From Allium sativum (lineage: Eukaryota; Streptophyta; Magnoliopsida; Asparagales; Amaryllidaceae): a stretch of DNA of 64,000 nt. Below the pieces are notes generated by a model. That model worked only from the letters and a program-made list of their open reading frames with translations, searched no databases and had not been told where the DNA came from. This document shows, in pieces, positions 1 to 11,723 of this stretch. The number at the start of each line of letters is the position of its first letter. The first letter of the stretch is position 1. The stretch lies in NCBI GenBank assembly GCA_030737875.1, contig CM060922.1:304535456-304599455 (forward strand), read 5' to 3'. The translations under genes were made by a program, and so were the position numbers.

Positions 1-1240
1 CAATGTATCATTCAAGCACAAAATGATCTCTATGTACAATTATATGATCTGAAACATGCTAAGTCAAATGATACTAGTAATGATATATGACAAACACAAG
101 TAAAGTCTGGATCCAATTTATACTATAATAATATATCCCATTGAATGTTTTAGGTTTGTGTGTTCCCACCCAAAAAACGTGGCAGTCTCAAGTCCTCAGT
201 CCCACAAAATGAAACAACCTTTATTTTTTTATTTTTTTATATTTATTACCATAGATGTTACTGTAAAGCTATTTAGAACAGCGAAATGGTCAAATATCCA
301 ACCATTTCTCCATGAACCAAAGACTCGGTAATGCTATTTAGAATAGCGAAGCCCGCATTTTGCTTAATTTACCTGTTACATAATATAACTAAAACTTATA
401 CAGTTATACATCACGCTAATATATACTGGTTTCAGCAACAACCACAATAGTTAACAAATTAACAGTGAGTCAATCAGAGCATGACATCAATTTGTTCCAT
501 CACGTGTTAACTAATAATGATGAGGTGAGTCCTGAATCATATATCCAGCAGGTGAAGAGATAACCATGCAAAAGTAATTTTGCCCATATTAGAAGAAATG
601 AAATTTGACTGGGTCCTTGCGTTGAACATATCAACCATTCATATGTTAAAATAGTATAATTTATAACAAATCCTATGTCCCATAAAACAGGCAGAAGCCA
701 ACCTTCCTTAAACTAATACTTAAAACCGAATGAATGTTGTAGCAATAATTAAAAACTAGCAAGAGAGAAAATATCTAGCTGATCCCTTCAAAAGTATTAT
801 TACGCTGTAGGATGATTGAATCAACGAATAAACTACGAGTACATAGATTAAAATAATAAAATATGTGTCACATCAACATGCCAAAGTCGGCCTATTTATT
901 TGCATAATAACATGCAATGAAGTAAGAAACAAGATCATATTGATCCATGACTGAAACCGTAATTGATAAAAATGAGATAAGGCTTGTCATTTGAACCTAC
1001 TGATAAACCGATCACTACAACTCTCCAGATGCAAGATTTATTTATTTAATTAAATTTTATTTTAAAATACAAAACCAAACTTTAACCCTCTGTAACATGA
1101 TACCTTATGAATTGAAACTGTTTCTCAAATGGCAAGACAACATCTATAAATCAAACTGAACACATCATATATATGTATATGATAAAATGAAACATAATTT
1201 AAAAAAATAGATTTTTTCCCCAATAAAATCAATAATGGGT
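1..1240. other. AT-rich sequence without a recognisable gene, possibly the interior of a minus-strand LTR element
   Basis: I see no convincing coding region on either strand. Because an LTR plus primer-binding site on the minus strand ends at 1241, this stretch lies where the interior of that element should be, but I recognise no Gag or Pol segment in it. A short hairpin motif (GCTATT-TAG-AATAGC type) occurs twice, at 268-285 and 333-350, differing by one base. Confidence 0.5.
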
Positions 1241-1253
1241 GGCTTCGATACCA
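1241..1253 (-). other. Primer-binding site of a minus-strand LTR retrotransposon
   Basis: On the minus strand the sequence reads TGGTATCGAAGCC, two bases away from the common plant initiator-methionine tRNA primer-binding site TGGTATCAGAGCC. It starts two bases after the inner end of the adjacent LTR, the expected position, which fixes the orientation. Confidence 0.75.
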
Positions 1254-1255
1254 CT

Positions 1256-1745
1256 TGTTAGGATTTCATTATACTTTAACAATATCCAATCGTGAAACTC
1301 TAGATCCAAATATGTAACCCATATTGATTTAATTGAGAACAAATCAGAAATAGATCAGCGGAAGCGTAACTGAATCCGTAGTTAATCATGGCAATACTTG
1401 AATCCATATTTGGTTGCTAAGAAGAAGATAGAATTTGGTTTGGTCTTCCAAATTGACACAAACCCTAGATCTGAAATCAGCTCTCCGTAGAAGAGGTTAG
1501 AGAGTTGCTACAGCTTGTGTAATTCAGGGACCATAACCCCTTATTTATAAAGTTGGCATTTTATAATTCGGCCCTTCAACAAATTAAAAAACGCCCCGGT
1601 ATCTACACATTAGGCCCATGATAAATTAAGCTTTAAGCCTTTTAATTCTAATCTAAAATTAGATCACTTTAATCAGGCTTTACACCAAAATAGTACAACA
1701 CATTTTATTTTACATATGTGTCCCAATTGTTGAAATATTCCAACA
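1256..1745 (-). repeat. 490-bp LTR of a minus-strand retrotransposon (5' LTR side)
   Basis: On the minus strand the block starts TGTTGGAATATTTCAACA and ends in CCTAACA, giving TG...CA termini, directly followed by the primer-binding site. It is therefore the 5' LTR of an element pointing to lower coordinates. No second LTR is in the window, so the element is either truncated or continues to the left of base 1. The primer-binding site suggests copia, but without coding sequence the superfamily is not settled. Confidence 0.75.
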
Positions 1746-3392
1746 TAGACAAATTAGTATGATGAAAAAAAAAAGGTAGGGTCTTGCTCTGACTTAAGTA
1801 TACATAGATGTACTTCTGGTTACGGTTACCATGTTACTGTTGGCTGATGGTAATGAAGAATGGATGTTCGGGGAAGGAGTGGGCATAAAAAGTAAAATGA
1901 AAGGAAAGAAAGGCTAAATGCATCAGAAGTGTACTCTGAACTATTTGAAGCCAATCATACAACATGGTCAATTTAAGCAAATAATCCAACCATGTGGTGC
2001 CTCTCGACCGTATTAGACGCTTTCAAAGTGAAACGTGTACCTAAAACTGGAAAAACTCCACTATCACAGTAGCATTGCATGATAGCTAAGTGATGTATCA
2101 CATGTTTTGATAATTAAATAAACAGTGAAAATGAAAAGGTGGCAAAACAAAAAGCCACAGAAAGAAAATTCCGCCGCAGAGGTTGAGAATCATGGATCAG
2201 TTGAGAATCATCGGCAGTCTGCATCGGCAGTCTGCAAGCAACAAACATGTTGCTTTTGTGGGCCCTATCTCATATCGGAGCCATATGTCGATGGATCAGA
2301 TCATCTGGACCCATATTTGCCTATGGACCAAGCACATCTGTCCTCCTGATTTTAGATTGGTCTCATCGAAATCAAGGGATCAAATTAGTTTGGTCCATGG
2401 GACCATGCAAATCTAGGTGCAGAGGATTCAATCCCATCTATCGGTGCAGGTGCAATTATTCGCTTTTTTGTTTAGTTTAATTATCAACCGCCGAATACTA
2501 CATGCTTGCATTTTTATTTTTCATAACATGTATTCAGTTTTAATGTGAATGACACATGCTTGGCATTGATTTACTAATATGTGTTGTTGTTCAATGCTGC
2601 AAATTTATAGAGAACATAGTTGGTATTCCCCACTTCAATTTTACAACTGTGTTGTTATGTTAAGCTTTTGTAAGTAAGCAAATATTTAATTAATTTGACT
2701 AAAACACTTACAAGCCCAAGTCGTGTCTCTTAGATCATTCTCAATCATGGATCAGTTGAGAATCAAGTGACCTCCAACAGAGGTTAAGCAGGTCAAATCT
2801 GGATTGCTTTGGTAACCACAAAGGTTGCCATATCAATTTAATATCGATTAATTAAAGCTCACATATGAGATAAAACCCATATATATTGATAATAAATGCT
2901 TGAATACGTTCATTTAGTAATTAATTATTGGTTTCCCATTTGCTTCCAATAGCGTTGCATTGGTTCTTCTGGTAGGTCTAGACGAGCCGATGGATCTCGA
3001 ACGTCTTGAATACGTTTCAAGTATTCTGCAAATATATTTGGGTCCTTATAAGGTTTCTTTTCTTAAACTCCACTACAGTATTTGGATAGTTTCGAAGCTG
3101 GAGTTCATATTCACCTTGTTTTTCTTCAACAATCAGTAAAATAATACAATGGTACATTATATCAGCTAAAACCCTTTATCGTGGAAGTATTTTTCATTCC
3201 GTAATATATGAAATCTACCTTACATTTCTGATCAAATCAAGAACAACATAAAGCGGTTAACACCAAAATACTAGTTTACTTTTCACTATTTCAATTTACG
3301 TTTCATGCACTTCTGTCCGACTATTGACGAATTCATACTAGGACATTGTATATTTCGAAAATATGCAATGTTAGTAAACATATTAACTATTT
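1746..3392. other. Intergenic AT-rich sequence
   Basis: No supported gene. Short open frames around 2125-2480 have no recognisable domain. A 23-base exact direct repeat (starting AATCATGGATCAG) lies at 2188-2210 and 2743-2765. Confidence 0.5.
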
Positions 3393-3452
3393 GATATTGT
3401 TAAATTTGGTGATGCTAAATCAATGGAAGGAAATTTTTCTTTAAGAAAAGAT

Positions 3453-3564
3453 AGATAACTTGGGTGCCAAGTTTACTTGGAGGTCAAGAAACTTGGGCCT
3501 GAAGTAATAGATAATTTGGGTGCCAAGTTTACTTGAAGGTCAAGAAACTTGGGCATGAAGTAAT
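3453..3564 (+). repeat. Two 56-bp direct repeats upstream of the LTR TATA box
   Basis: Units 3453-3508 and 3509-3564 each contain ACTTGG-GTG-CCAAGT (ATTTGG in unit 2), a short inverted repeat. The same pair is present in the 3' LTR (8553-8608 and 8609-8664). Tandem U3 repeats just before the TATA box act as enhancers in Tnt1-type elements; that role here is inferred from position. Confidence 0.75.
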
Positions 3565-3570
3565 TGGTCT

Positions 3571-3578
3571 TATAAAAG
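3571..3578 (+). promoter_or_regulatory. TATA box of C1 5' LTR
   Basis: TATAAAAG lies seven bases after the 56-bp repeats. The matching position of the 3' LTR (8671-8678) reads TATTAAAG, so that copy is weakened. Confidence 0.6.
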
Positions 3579-4016
3579 GGGACTAAAGGGGAGAAGGAAA
3601 GGCAGTTGAATTCAATTCAATTCATTCATTCTATCTCTCCTTCAAGTTTTAAGGATTTCTAATCTAAATCTATTTTCTTCAATTCTTTATCTCCTCAAAC
3701 AAAATTCTTGAGTGAATTGAGTGACCATTGTAATCAATCTCTTGTACTCTTCATTACTGTTAATAAAAGGCTCTCTCTCAAGTGGACGTACACTAACAAA
3801 TTGTTAGCGGAACCACTATAAATCCCTGTGTGATTTACTTTTCGTTACTGCCCATTTATTTCTCTTGTTTGGTGCTTGTGATTGACTTTTGGGTTGAGTT
3901 GAGATAGTCTTTGATATTGATTGGTTGTTTTTGCACGTTTACCACGATCTCGTCTTCCATTGATTTGGGGTTATTTTTATTTGAGCGGTCTTGAATCAAA
4001 ATTTCTCCTCTACATC

Positions 4017-4028
4017 TGGTATCAGAGC
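4017..4028 (+). other. Primer-binding site of C1
   Basis: TGGTATCAGAGC, the usual initiator-methionine tRNA complement of plant copia elements, two bases after the LTR end. Confidence 0.9.
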
Positions 4029-4147
4029 ATTGGTGTTGGTAGATAGCTGTAAAAATTCCATAATCAGATTCAAATAATGTCTCAACAGTTGGTCCAAGTG
4101 GTGTAGTTCCTTATATACGTGGGTAGTATGCAGCTTCTGGTTCACAA

Positions 4148-4884
4148 TTGGTTATCGATAAGTGGAATGGCGATAATGATTTCAAAGAGTGGCAATGGAA
4201 GATGAAAGCAGTTCTTAGGCAGAATCGGGTATACCGAGTAGTGTGTTTGATACACATTTATTGCCAGAGGATATCTCAGATGTGGAGAGAGAAGAAATGG
4301 AAGAGTGGCATTCACTACCCTTCAAGTTGCCATGTGGAAGAATGTTATTTCCGAAATCAGTGGTGAGACTGCTGCTAAAGGTATTTGGAATAAGTTGGAG
4401 GAGTTGTATATGAAGATATCACTCGCAAATCGACTGATCTTGCTGCAGACTTTCTTTACATACAAGATGAAGGAATGAACTTCGCTAAAGGTGCACTTGA
4501 ATGTGTTTGATGATTTGCTAATGAAGATGAAGGTGGTAGATTTGAAGATTGAGGAGGAGCAGAAGGCGATGATATTGTTATGTTCATTGCCTGAACGTTA
4601 TACCGGGTTCTCAAATAGTTTGATCTATGGTCGAGATACATTGACTCTAAACGACGTCAAGACAGGTCTTCTTAGTAAGGAATTACGAGATCAGATGAGG
4701 AGCTAAGTGATGGTAGTAGTGGTGCTGGTAATGATCAAGGTTTATTTGCGGAGAAAGAAAAGTCAGAGAAGAAGGGAAACCGGGGGCGTTCTAAGTCTAG
4801 GAAGCCCGGTGGAAGAGAAAATCGAAGGAAAGAAATGGCAAGTGCCTTATATGTAAGAAACCTGGTTATTGGAAGAATGATTGC
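4148..4884 (+). pseudogene. gag: C1 Gag remnant with altered zinc knuckle
   Basis: Gag would form the particle that packages the element's RNA. A start near 4148 gives about 30 copia-like Gag residues (WNGDNDFKEWQWKMKAVL), then the frame is lost; a second Gag-like stretch lies at 4491-4706, and a third frame runs through the zinc knuckle at 4843-4884 into the protease. The knuckle should be CX2CX4HX4C, but the histidine codon at 4867 is TAT, giving Tyr. At least two frameshifts are needed to join the parts, so this is a broken gene. Confidence 0.85.
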
Positions 4885-6459
4885 CCAGACAAGGGGAAGA
4901 AGGAAGTAGCATCTTCATCAGTTCCGATGGAGAGAGACATTGGTGAGGAAGGCGTAGATGTTCTATCGGTTGTAGCATCAGATGTTTCGGGTAGCGAATG
5001 GGTGCTTGATTCAGGGGCTTCATATCACATGATGCCTAATATGATTTGTTTTTCTTCTTATGTTAATTGGGAAGGGAATTCAATTTTCATGGGAAACGGT
5101 GCATTTTGCAAGTCAAAAGGCATTGGATCCATGCTAATTCGGATGTTTGACGGAGTGGTTCGTACTCTCACTAATGTGCGCTATGTTCCGGGACCACGGA
5201 AGTCACTTATCTCTTTGGTACAGTTTGATTCTTTAGGTTGCAAGATCACTATTGAGAGTGATAGCTTGAGGGTTTCGAAGGGTGCACTTGTGGTTATTAA
5301 GGGTGCTAGAACTCATGGTATTTATTTACTTCAAGGAGTAACCGTGGAAGGCAAAACTTGTGTTAGTATTGATAGTTATCATGGCTTAGATGCGACACGG
5401 CTGTGGCATTTGAGATTGGGTCATGTCTCGAAGAAGAGTCTAGATGTTCTTCGTCGAAGGGAGATGACTAATGGTGAGATTTTCAGCAAGTTGGAGTTTT
5501 GCGAGGAATGTATCATGGCGAAGAAAACTAGAGTGTCATTCGGTGAAGGAAAACATGATTCAAGAGGGATTCTTGAGTATGTGCACACAGATGTTTGGGG
5601 ACCAGTGCCTATAACTTCTTTGGGAGGAGCAAGATATTATATTTCTTTCATTGATGATTTTTCTTGGAATTGGGTGTATTTAATGAAGGTCAAGTCAGAG
5701 GCATTTGCAAGATTCAAAGAATGGAAGGCTCTTGTTGAGAATGAGAGTGGAAAGACTTTGAAGGTTCTTAGGTCCAATAATGGCGGCGAGTAAGTTTATG
5801 GAGAATTTCTGAATTTTTCCAAGCATCATGGTATTTGGAGGCATTTTACTACACCGTGAAATCTGCAATCTAATGGAGTGGCGGATAGAATGAACAAAAC
5901 TCTACTAGAGAAAGCTCGATGTTTGAGATTGACATCGTGTTTGTCTAAGGGATTTTGGGCTGAAGCTTTATCAATCGCGGTGCATATTATTAATCGAATT
6001 CCATGCTCGGCTATTGATAACAAAATTCTGGAGGAAATGTGGAAGGAGAAGAGTGTTGACTTGAGTTATCTTCGGATATTTGGCAATCCAGTTTATGTGC
6101 ATGATCCAGGAAATGATAAGCTCTCACCTAGAGCTTTCAAAGAGATTTTTCTTGGTTATATGGATGGCGTCAAAGGATATCGGATTTGGAATCTGGAAAC
6201 GAAGAAGGCTATGGTTTCTCGTCTTGTTACTTTTGATGAGTCGGCTATGTTCAAGAAGAATGAAGGCTCATCGGATGTTCCGGATTTGGTTCATGGTGAA
6301 TCAAAGGAGAAGGAAGTTATTCCCACTTTCAGGCCTAGAGAGAGTAGAGTTGTTGGATGTGCTTACAAGGTAAATGCGGTTGATGTTACATCACATAATC
6401 TACAGGATTCCTCTAGTAGTGTTGGTGATGTGCACGAGCCTAGAGAAGATTCAGTTTAA
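4885..6459 (+). pseudogene. pol: C1 protease and integrase remnant
   Basis: In the same frame as the zinc knuckle. The aspartic protease motif DSGA is intact at 5008-5019. A GAG-pre-integrase segment (WHLRLGHVSKKSL, near 5404) and its zinc-binding part (CEECIMAKK) follow. The integrase core starts with HTDVWG (first catalytic Asp at 5590). The second catalytic Asp is Asn (AAT at 5776, in RSNNGGE), a TAA stop follows at 5791, and the catalytic Glu is Asp (GAT at 5884, in VADRMNKT). Two of the three DDE residues are thus altered and the protein would stop in mid-core. The frame stays open from about 5878 to 6459 through the integrase tail. Confidence 0.92.
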
Positions 6460-8159
6460 GGTGGAGCTGAAGGAAGACCGGGTGATGGTATTGCTACTCG
6501 GGTTGGTCGCTGCTCTATAAGTATAAGGCCACCCGAAAGATATGATGATTGGAACTATCTTAGCTTTTGTGAGAATTTGGACTATGCTCTTTATGTAGTC
6601 CAAGATGAGCCGATGGACCTTGATGACGTCATGGATTCGAGTGATAACACGAAGTGGATTTGCGCCATGGAGGAAGAGATGCAATTGTTGATGAAGAACC
6701 ATACTTGGAAGTTGGTTCCACTTCCTCAAGGAAACCCTGCTATTAGGTGCAAATGGATATATATGGTGAAGGATAATGGAAGATACAATGCTAGGCTAGT
6801 GGCTAAGGGGTTTGCATAGAGGAAAGGAAAGGAGTATGATGAGATCTTCGCACTGGTTGTGAGACATACATCTACCCGGATATTACTTGCCATAGTTGCT
6901 ATTCACGACTTGGAGTTGGAGTGACTAGATGTGAAAACCGCCTTCTTGCACGGAGACGTAGATGAAGACATCTACATGGAGCAACCAGAAGGGTTTTTTG
7001 TAGAAGGCAAGTCAAAACTAGTTTGCAAGTTGAATAAATCACTATATGGTTTGAAACAATCACCTAGGCAATGGTACAAGAGATTTGATCATTTCTTGCT
7101 TGAAAGTGGCTTCCATCGAAGCATCAAGGATGCTTGCGTTTATTTCAAGAAGTTGGGAAATGATTGTTGGGTGTATTTACTCTTGTATGTGGATTATATG
7201 CTCATTGCTTCTAAGGACAAGGAAGAAATCAACAAGCTGAAATTGAAATTAAAAGAGGAAATCGAGATGAAAGACCTTAGAGAAGCAAAGAAGATTTTAG
7301 GCTTGGAGATTGAAAGGGATCGAAAGCATTTTGAGTTGAAATTGACTCAAAAGGAATACATTAGAAAAGTGCTTTGCCGGTTTAGCATGGAAAATGCGAA
7401 GGCGTCAAATACACCTTTACCTTTGCATGTAAAGCTTTCGAGTAAGGGATCACCTATCGAGGAGAAAGACAAGGCTTATATGGCAAAAGATCCATATGCT
7501 AGTGCGGTTGGAAGTTTGATGTATGCCATGGTGTATACAAGATCCGAGATTGCAAATGTCGTCGGGATGGTTAGTCGGTTCATGGCTAATTCAGGGAAAT
7601 CGCATTAGGAAGCAGTAAAGTTTATCTTGAGATACTTGAAAGGTACAACATCTCATGGTCTTGTTTTTGGGGGTAGCAAGGAGAAGAATTGCATGTTGGT
7701 TAGTTATTGTGATTCGGACTACGCTAGTGATAGAGTTCGAAGAAAATCAACTTCTAGATATGTCTTCACTCTTGGTGGTACAACCATAAGTTGGAGATCG
7801 AGATTGCAAACCGTAGTTGCTTTATCCACTACGGAGGCGGAGTTGATAACTGCAGTAGAGGCAGCAAAGGAAGCACTCTATTTGAAGCGATTGATGTGTG
7901 ACTTGGGCATTGAACATGATAGTGTTGATGTTCAATGTGATAGCCAAAGTGTTATTCATTTGGCGGAGAATTTGGCATTTAGCTCACGGCCAAGCATATT
8001 GAAGTGAGGGAGTCATTTATAGTAGCCATGGATGAAGACAAGCAAGTATGCCTTCGATAAGTGCACACAAAGGATAATGCGGCGAATATGTTCACTAAGG
8101 CATTGCCGATTGGGAAGTTCGAGCATTGCTCGAACTTAATTCGCTTGGAGAGGTGCTAG
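6460..8159 (+). pseudogene. pol: C1 reverse transcriptase and RNase H remnant
   Basis: Copia reverse transcriptase and RNase H, which copy element RNA into DNA. After a stop at 6457 the region resumes with the N-terminal reverse transcriptase part (6577-6819), then LDVKTAFLHGDVDEDIYMEQ (6927-6986) and KSLYGLKQSPRQWYKRF. The catalytic YVDD motif at 7186-7197 reads YVDY, so one of the two metal-binding Asp is lost. Stops lie at 6817 (CAG to TAG in GFAQRKG), 6922 and 7606 (TGG to TAG). RNase H follows (SYCDSDYASD near 7702, STTEAELI near 7828) with a frameshift after about 8005; the usual end FTKALPIGKFEHC is at 8092-8130 and the frame stops at 8157. Several changes are C-to-T or G-to-A, as expected from decay of methylated DNA. 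Confidence 0.93.
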
Positions 8160-8493
8160 GTGCCATGGGGTGGCACAGTTGAGAGAGAAGATTGGCCATG
8201 GATGAAGAAGAGTATCGGTGAGAGGTTGAAGTACTATCTTCTTGGTATGTTTGTCTTTTGGTGAGACTAGTTTTGGAGTTGGGTGTTTTTCAATACTTTA
8301 TTAGCGGTTGGGGGCTTTTCCTGAACTCGTTGATGGAGTGCAATGGGTGGTGGCTTTGCCGGAATTCATTGGGAAAACATTCAATCTAGGCGAAGGTAGA
8401 TATGATGATAGTTGGATGTATCAGTTACAAGTAATGGTATGGATGCCATTAGGTTATGGAGTTGGAGATAGGTGATTTTGCATCAAGGTGCAT

Positions 8494-9125
8494 TGTTAAA
8501 TTTGGTGATGTTAAATCAATGGAAGGAAAATTTACTTGTGGAAAGAAAAGATAGACAACTTGTGTGTCAAGTTTACTTAGAGGTCAAGAAACTTGGGCAT
8601 GAAGTAATAGATAATTTGGGTGCCAAGTGTACTTAGAGCTCAAGAAACTTGGGTATGGAGTAATTGGACTTATTAAAGGGGCTAAAGGGGAGAAGTAAAG
8701 GCAACTGTATTGAATTCAATTCATTGATTCTATCTCTCATTCAAGTTTTAGGGATTTCTAACCTAAATCAATTTTCTTCAATTCTTTATCTCCTCAAATA
8801 GAATTCTTGAGTGAATTGAGTGACCAGTGTAATCAATCTCTTGTACTCTTCATTGGTGTTAATAAAAGGCTTTCTCTCTCTCTCCCTCTCAAGTGGATGT
8901 ACACTAACAGATTGTTAGTGGAACCACTATAAATCCCTGTGTGATTTACTTTTGGTTATTGCCCATTTATTTCTCTTGTGTTGTGCTTGTGATTGGCTTT
9001 TGGATTGGGTTGAGATTGTCTTTGATATTGATTGGTTGATTTTGCACGTTTACCACGATCTCGTCTTCCGCTGATTTGGGGTTATTTTTATTTAAGCGGT
9101 CTTGAATCAAAATTTCTCCGCGATA
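8494..9125 (+). repeat. 3' LTR of copia element C1
   Basis: It starts TGTTAAATTTGG like the 5' LTR, has the same pair of 56-bp repeats, and ends CGCGATA, where the 5' LTR ends CTCTACA; the GATAT duplication directly follows. The purine tract in front (ATCAAGGTGCAT, 8482-8493) is degraded compared with the usual AAGGTGGAGAT. Confidence 0.9.
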
Positions 9126-9130
9126 GATAT

Positions 9131-10367
9131 AATGTTAACATGTCCAATTTTATGAACATTTTTTTGACTTTGATACTTTGGATGATACTCAACAAAGTAT
9201 CATGAACAATGATCATATATGAACCAAGAGTAAAGCATGCAACAAATGTTACACTGAATCAGATCTTTAACGATACGTTGTGCCATGATTATTTTTTACA
9301 GTATAGCCACAGACAATCGCCTAAAAGAGACTGTAGGTTTCGCTTTCTATGGTTAAAATCAACTGTTTGTATATGAACATCATCAAAACACGCTCTAAAT
9401 TCTAATACATTCCAAAGTTATCCTAACCTATCCCAGATTGCTCTTATATTCAATTCAAACACCTTGCGTGCGTCCAATATAAACGTGGTTTATGCATATT
9501 CAAACATATTCGCGTATCTTCTGCAAACGTCCAAACATATTCACGTATTTTTTGTAGACATATCTCTACTTCTTAGGTATTAATAAAGAGAATTCAATAA
9601 ATAAGTTTTCCATGGTGTCTGTTGAAATTTTAAAAGGAAAAAACCCCATCCATTAAATAATCTAACCATCAATTTGCAACCTCCACCGCTATATTATTTC
9701 TTATTACATATCAACATAATTTTACTATCAATCATTCATCAAAACTACAAACAAAATAAATTAAAATAAAAGTGTTAGAATACCATTAGTTTTACAATTA
9801 CAACAGAACTCGTCCATTTTTTTAGTGAACAAAAATACAAAAATCTCTCCCATTAGGTGCACGTGAATGCAGTCATACATATGTCCACTGTCCTAATTTT
9901 TTTGATCATTGTACGAACTTATGTAGTTAAAGTTCTCATCAGATCTAATGCGATGGAGGTGCAAAAAATTATAACGTGAATGAAGCGAGAAAATAGCGAA
10001 TTAGTCTAAAATAGCATATAAAAATCATATTTAACATTTTTACAAATACACATTATAAATAAATGGAAAATTAACATTGAACTTAATTATAATTAGTACA
10101 TTCTTAATTTTAAATGAGATCATAAGCAAATATATGTAAACTTTTATTTAGCTTAATTAAATTTACTAGAATATTATAATATTTTATATTTTGAAAAATA
10201 TATCTTAAAAAATTATATTTTAAAACTAATTTTATAAGTTTTATAATTTATAAATGCTATTTTTAAATTTATTTCTTTTATAAAAGGTATAGTGGAATAT
10301 AGCTCAAATAATGGGATATATCGAGAATACCGGAATATAACGGGACTTAAAGCGGAAATGCTATTTT
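9131..10367. other. AT-rich intergenic sequence
   Basis: No gene seen on either strand. The right end (9990-10372) has repeated short words around AATAGC and ATAACGGG that continue beyond element G1 at 15606-15670, so G1 landed inside some older repeat. Confidence 0.45.
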
Positions 10368-10372
10368 AGAAT

Positions 10373-11597
10373 TATTGACGTGAGAAATTGTCGTGGACTC
10401 AACGCACGCCAACACCCAAAGAAATGTGTGGTAAGAACACAATAATCCAAAAAGTAATAAAGTAAATGCGGGAGACACAACTTTTTATAGTGGTTCGGCA
10501 CTAACACCTACGTCCGCTTCATTGTAGTTATTCGTCATGTGTTTGTCGATTACAATGTTGTACAAGTTCGGAGAATGCTTAAATACAAAGCGTTGCAATA
10601 GAATATCAAAAAGATTGTAAATTCAAAACTTTGACTAAAATGTCCTTCTGCTTCTTTGTTGAGTGAAAGAGGTGTTGACTTGGTAAACTATGTCCAATTT
10701 TAGCTTCAATGTCCAAGAAGTCCAAAACAGTCCAAAAGCGGTGTAATTATGCTTATGGACGTCCAAGGGTTGATGGAAAATGTTTATGTAACGTTTTAAT
10801 GGTCCATGCCATGTCCAATGGTCATGAAGAAGAAGGTGGCCGCCATTAATGATGCTTTTGGAGCTCAAGAGGTCCAAAATTTCAAGGGAAAATGATCCAA
10901 ATGAAGGCCAAGCCTTGGGATATTTATAGGTGAATGTTGGTAGCGGAATAGGTAGAAAGTGGTGACCGTGTAGCCGGAATTCGGATCCCAGAAGATGCCA
11001 AGAACAGTAATTTCATTTCCCTCTGGTAAGGGACAAGAAATTTGTATCCCTCTTGTGAAGGAAACAAAATTTCGTATCCCCTGAGTGATATGAAATTGCG
11101 TATCCCTCTAGGGGACACAAAATTTCATATCCCCATGAAGGATGTGAAATTTTGTATCCCTCTAAGGGATACGAAAGAGAGGGAAGTTGACAGGTTCAAA
11201 ATGATGATTTTGGGGGATCTGAAATCCTTGTGTGCGATGAGGGAGTCGAAATGCGCCTAGGCCGCGGGATTCTAGGTGTTGGGATTCGAAATCTTGAATT
11301 TGATTGACATGCGGTCGCGGAAACGGGAGTAACTTTTAAACCGTAAGTCTGTTTTGGTCAAACGAAAGTCGTACCAAAAGCTATTTTAGAGGGCTACAAG
11401 AGTTATCATACTCAGCACCGTAATTGATGTTTTTGGACCCAAAAGAGGTCATCTGAGGGGGTTTTGGGTCATTTTTATGTTCATGATGTGACTTTGACCA
11501 AATCGCTTTATGTTTTCTGACGATGCTTCTGACACTTGAATGCGTTGCTAGTTAAAAACTTGACATGTGACAGTTTTGACAAAAAAGCATGCCAAAA
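10373..11597 (-). repeat. 3' LTR of G1
   Basis: It aligns end to end with 14430-15600. The outer terminus reads TATTGACG in place of TGTTGACG, and the inner terminus is altered too (TTTTGG in place of TGTTGA on the minus strand). A TATAAATA box on the minus strand is at 10921-10928. An alternating palindrome array lies at 11010-11178. Confidence 0.88.
11010..11178. repeat. Alternating palindrome array in G1 3' LTR
   Basis: About six hairpins in a row share their AAATTT ends: the pattern is AAATTTCGTATCCC, a loop of about 5-9 bases, then the complement. Best cases are 11120-11151 (stem AAATTTCATATCC with GGATGTGAAATTT) and 11150-11176 (TTTTGTATCCC, loop TCTAA, GGGATACGAAA). The 5' LTR has the same kind of array at 15036-15180. 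Confidence 0.75.
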
Positions 11598-11611
11598 TTT
11601 GCCCCCAAAAC
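11598..11611 (-). other. Polypurine tract of G1
   Basis: The minus strand reads GTTTTGGGGGCAAA directly before the 3' LTR, the place where plus-strand DNA synthesis would be primed. Confidence 0.75.
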
Positions 11612-11723
11612 ATGTCTTTCTTCATAGAAGGAAGATGTTTTTTGCAAGAAGACCAGAAATCCAGAATAACCAAAGCTGGGAGAAGTCCGACATGAACTCC
11701 TATGATTAGAAAACCAAAGAGCC

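Larger units (their letters stand above)
3398..4014 (+). repeat. 5' LTR of copia element C1
   Basis: It begins TGTTAAATTTGG and ends CTCTACA just before the primer-binding site. Its partner lies at 8494-9125; the two align along their whole length with scattered substitutions and a small difference in a CT-rich run. Confidence 0.92.
3398..9125 (+). mobile_element. Complete but dead Ty1/copia element C1 (Tnt1/Tork-like)
   Basis: The element has two LTRs (3398-4014 and 8494-9125), a primer-binding site next to the 5' LTR, Gag and Pol remnants in copia order (protease, integrase, reverse transcriptase, RNase H), and a perfect 5-base target-site duplication GATAT at 3393-3397 and 9126-9130. The order integrase before reverse transcriptase defines copia; wording of the reverse transcriptase and RNase H segments resembles Tnt1/Tork elements. 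It is dead: stops break the frame in several places and residues of the integrase and reverse transcriptase active sites are replaced. The duplication and the two same-sized LTRs show that it arrived whole. Confidence 0.95.

Noticed and set aside
2125..2480. Three overlapping plus-strand frames of 74-77 codons
   Set aside because: No recognisable domain, and overlapping frames of equal quality suggest chance.
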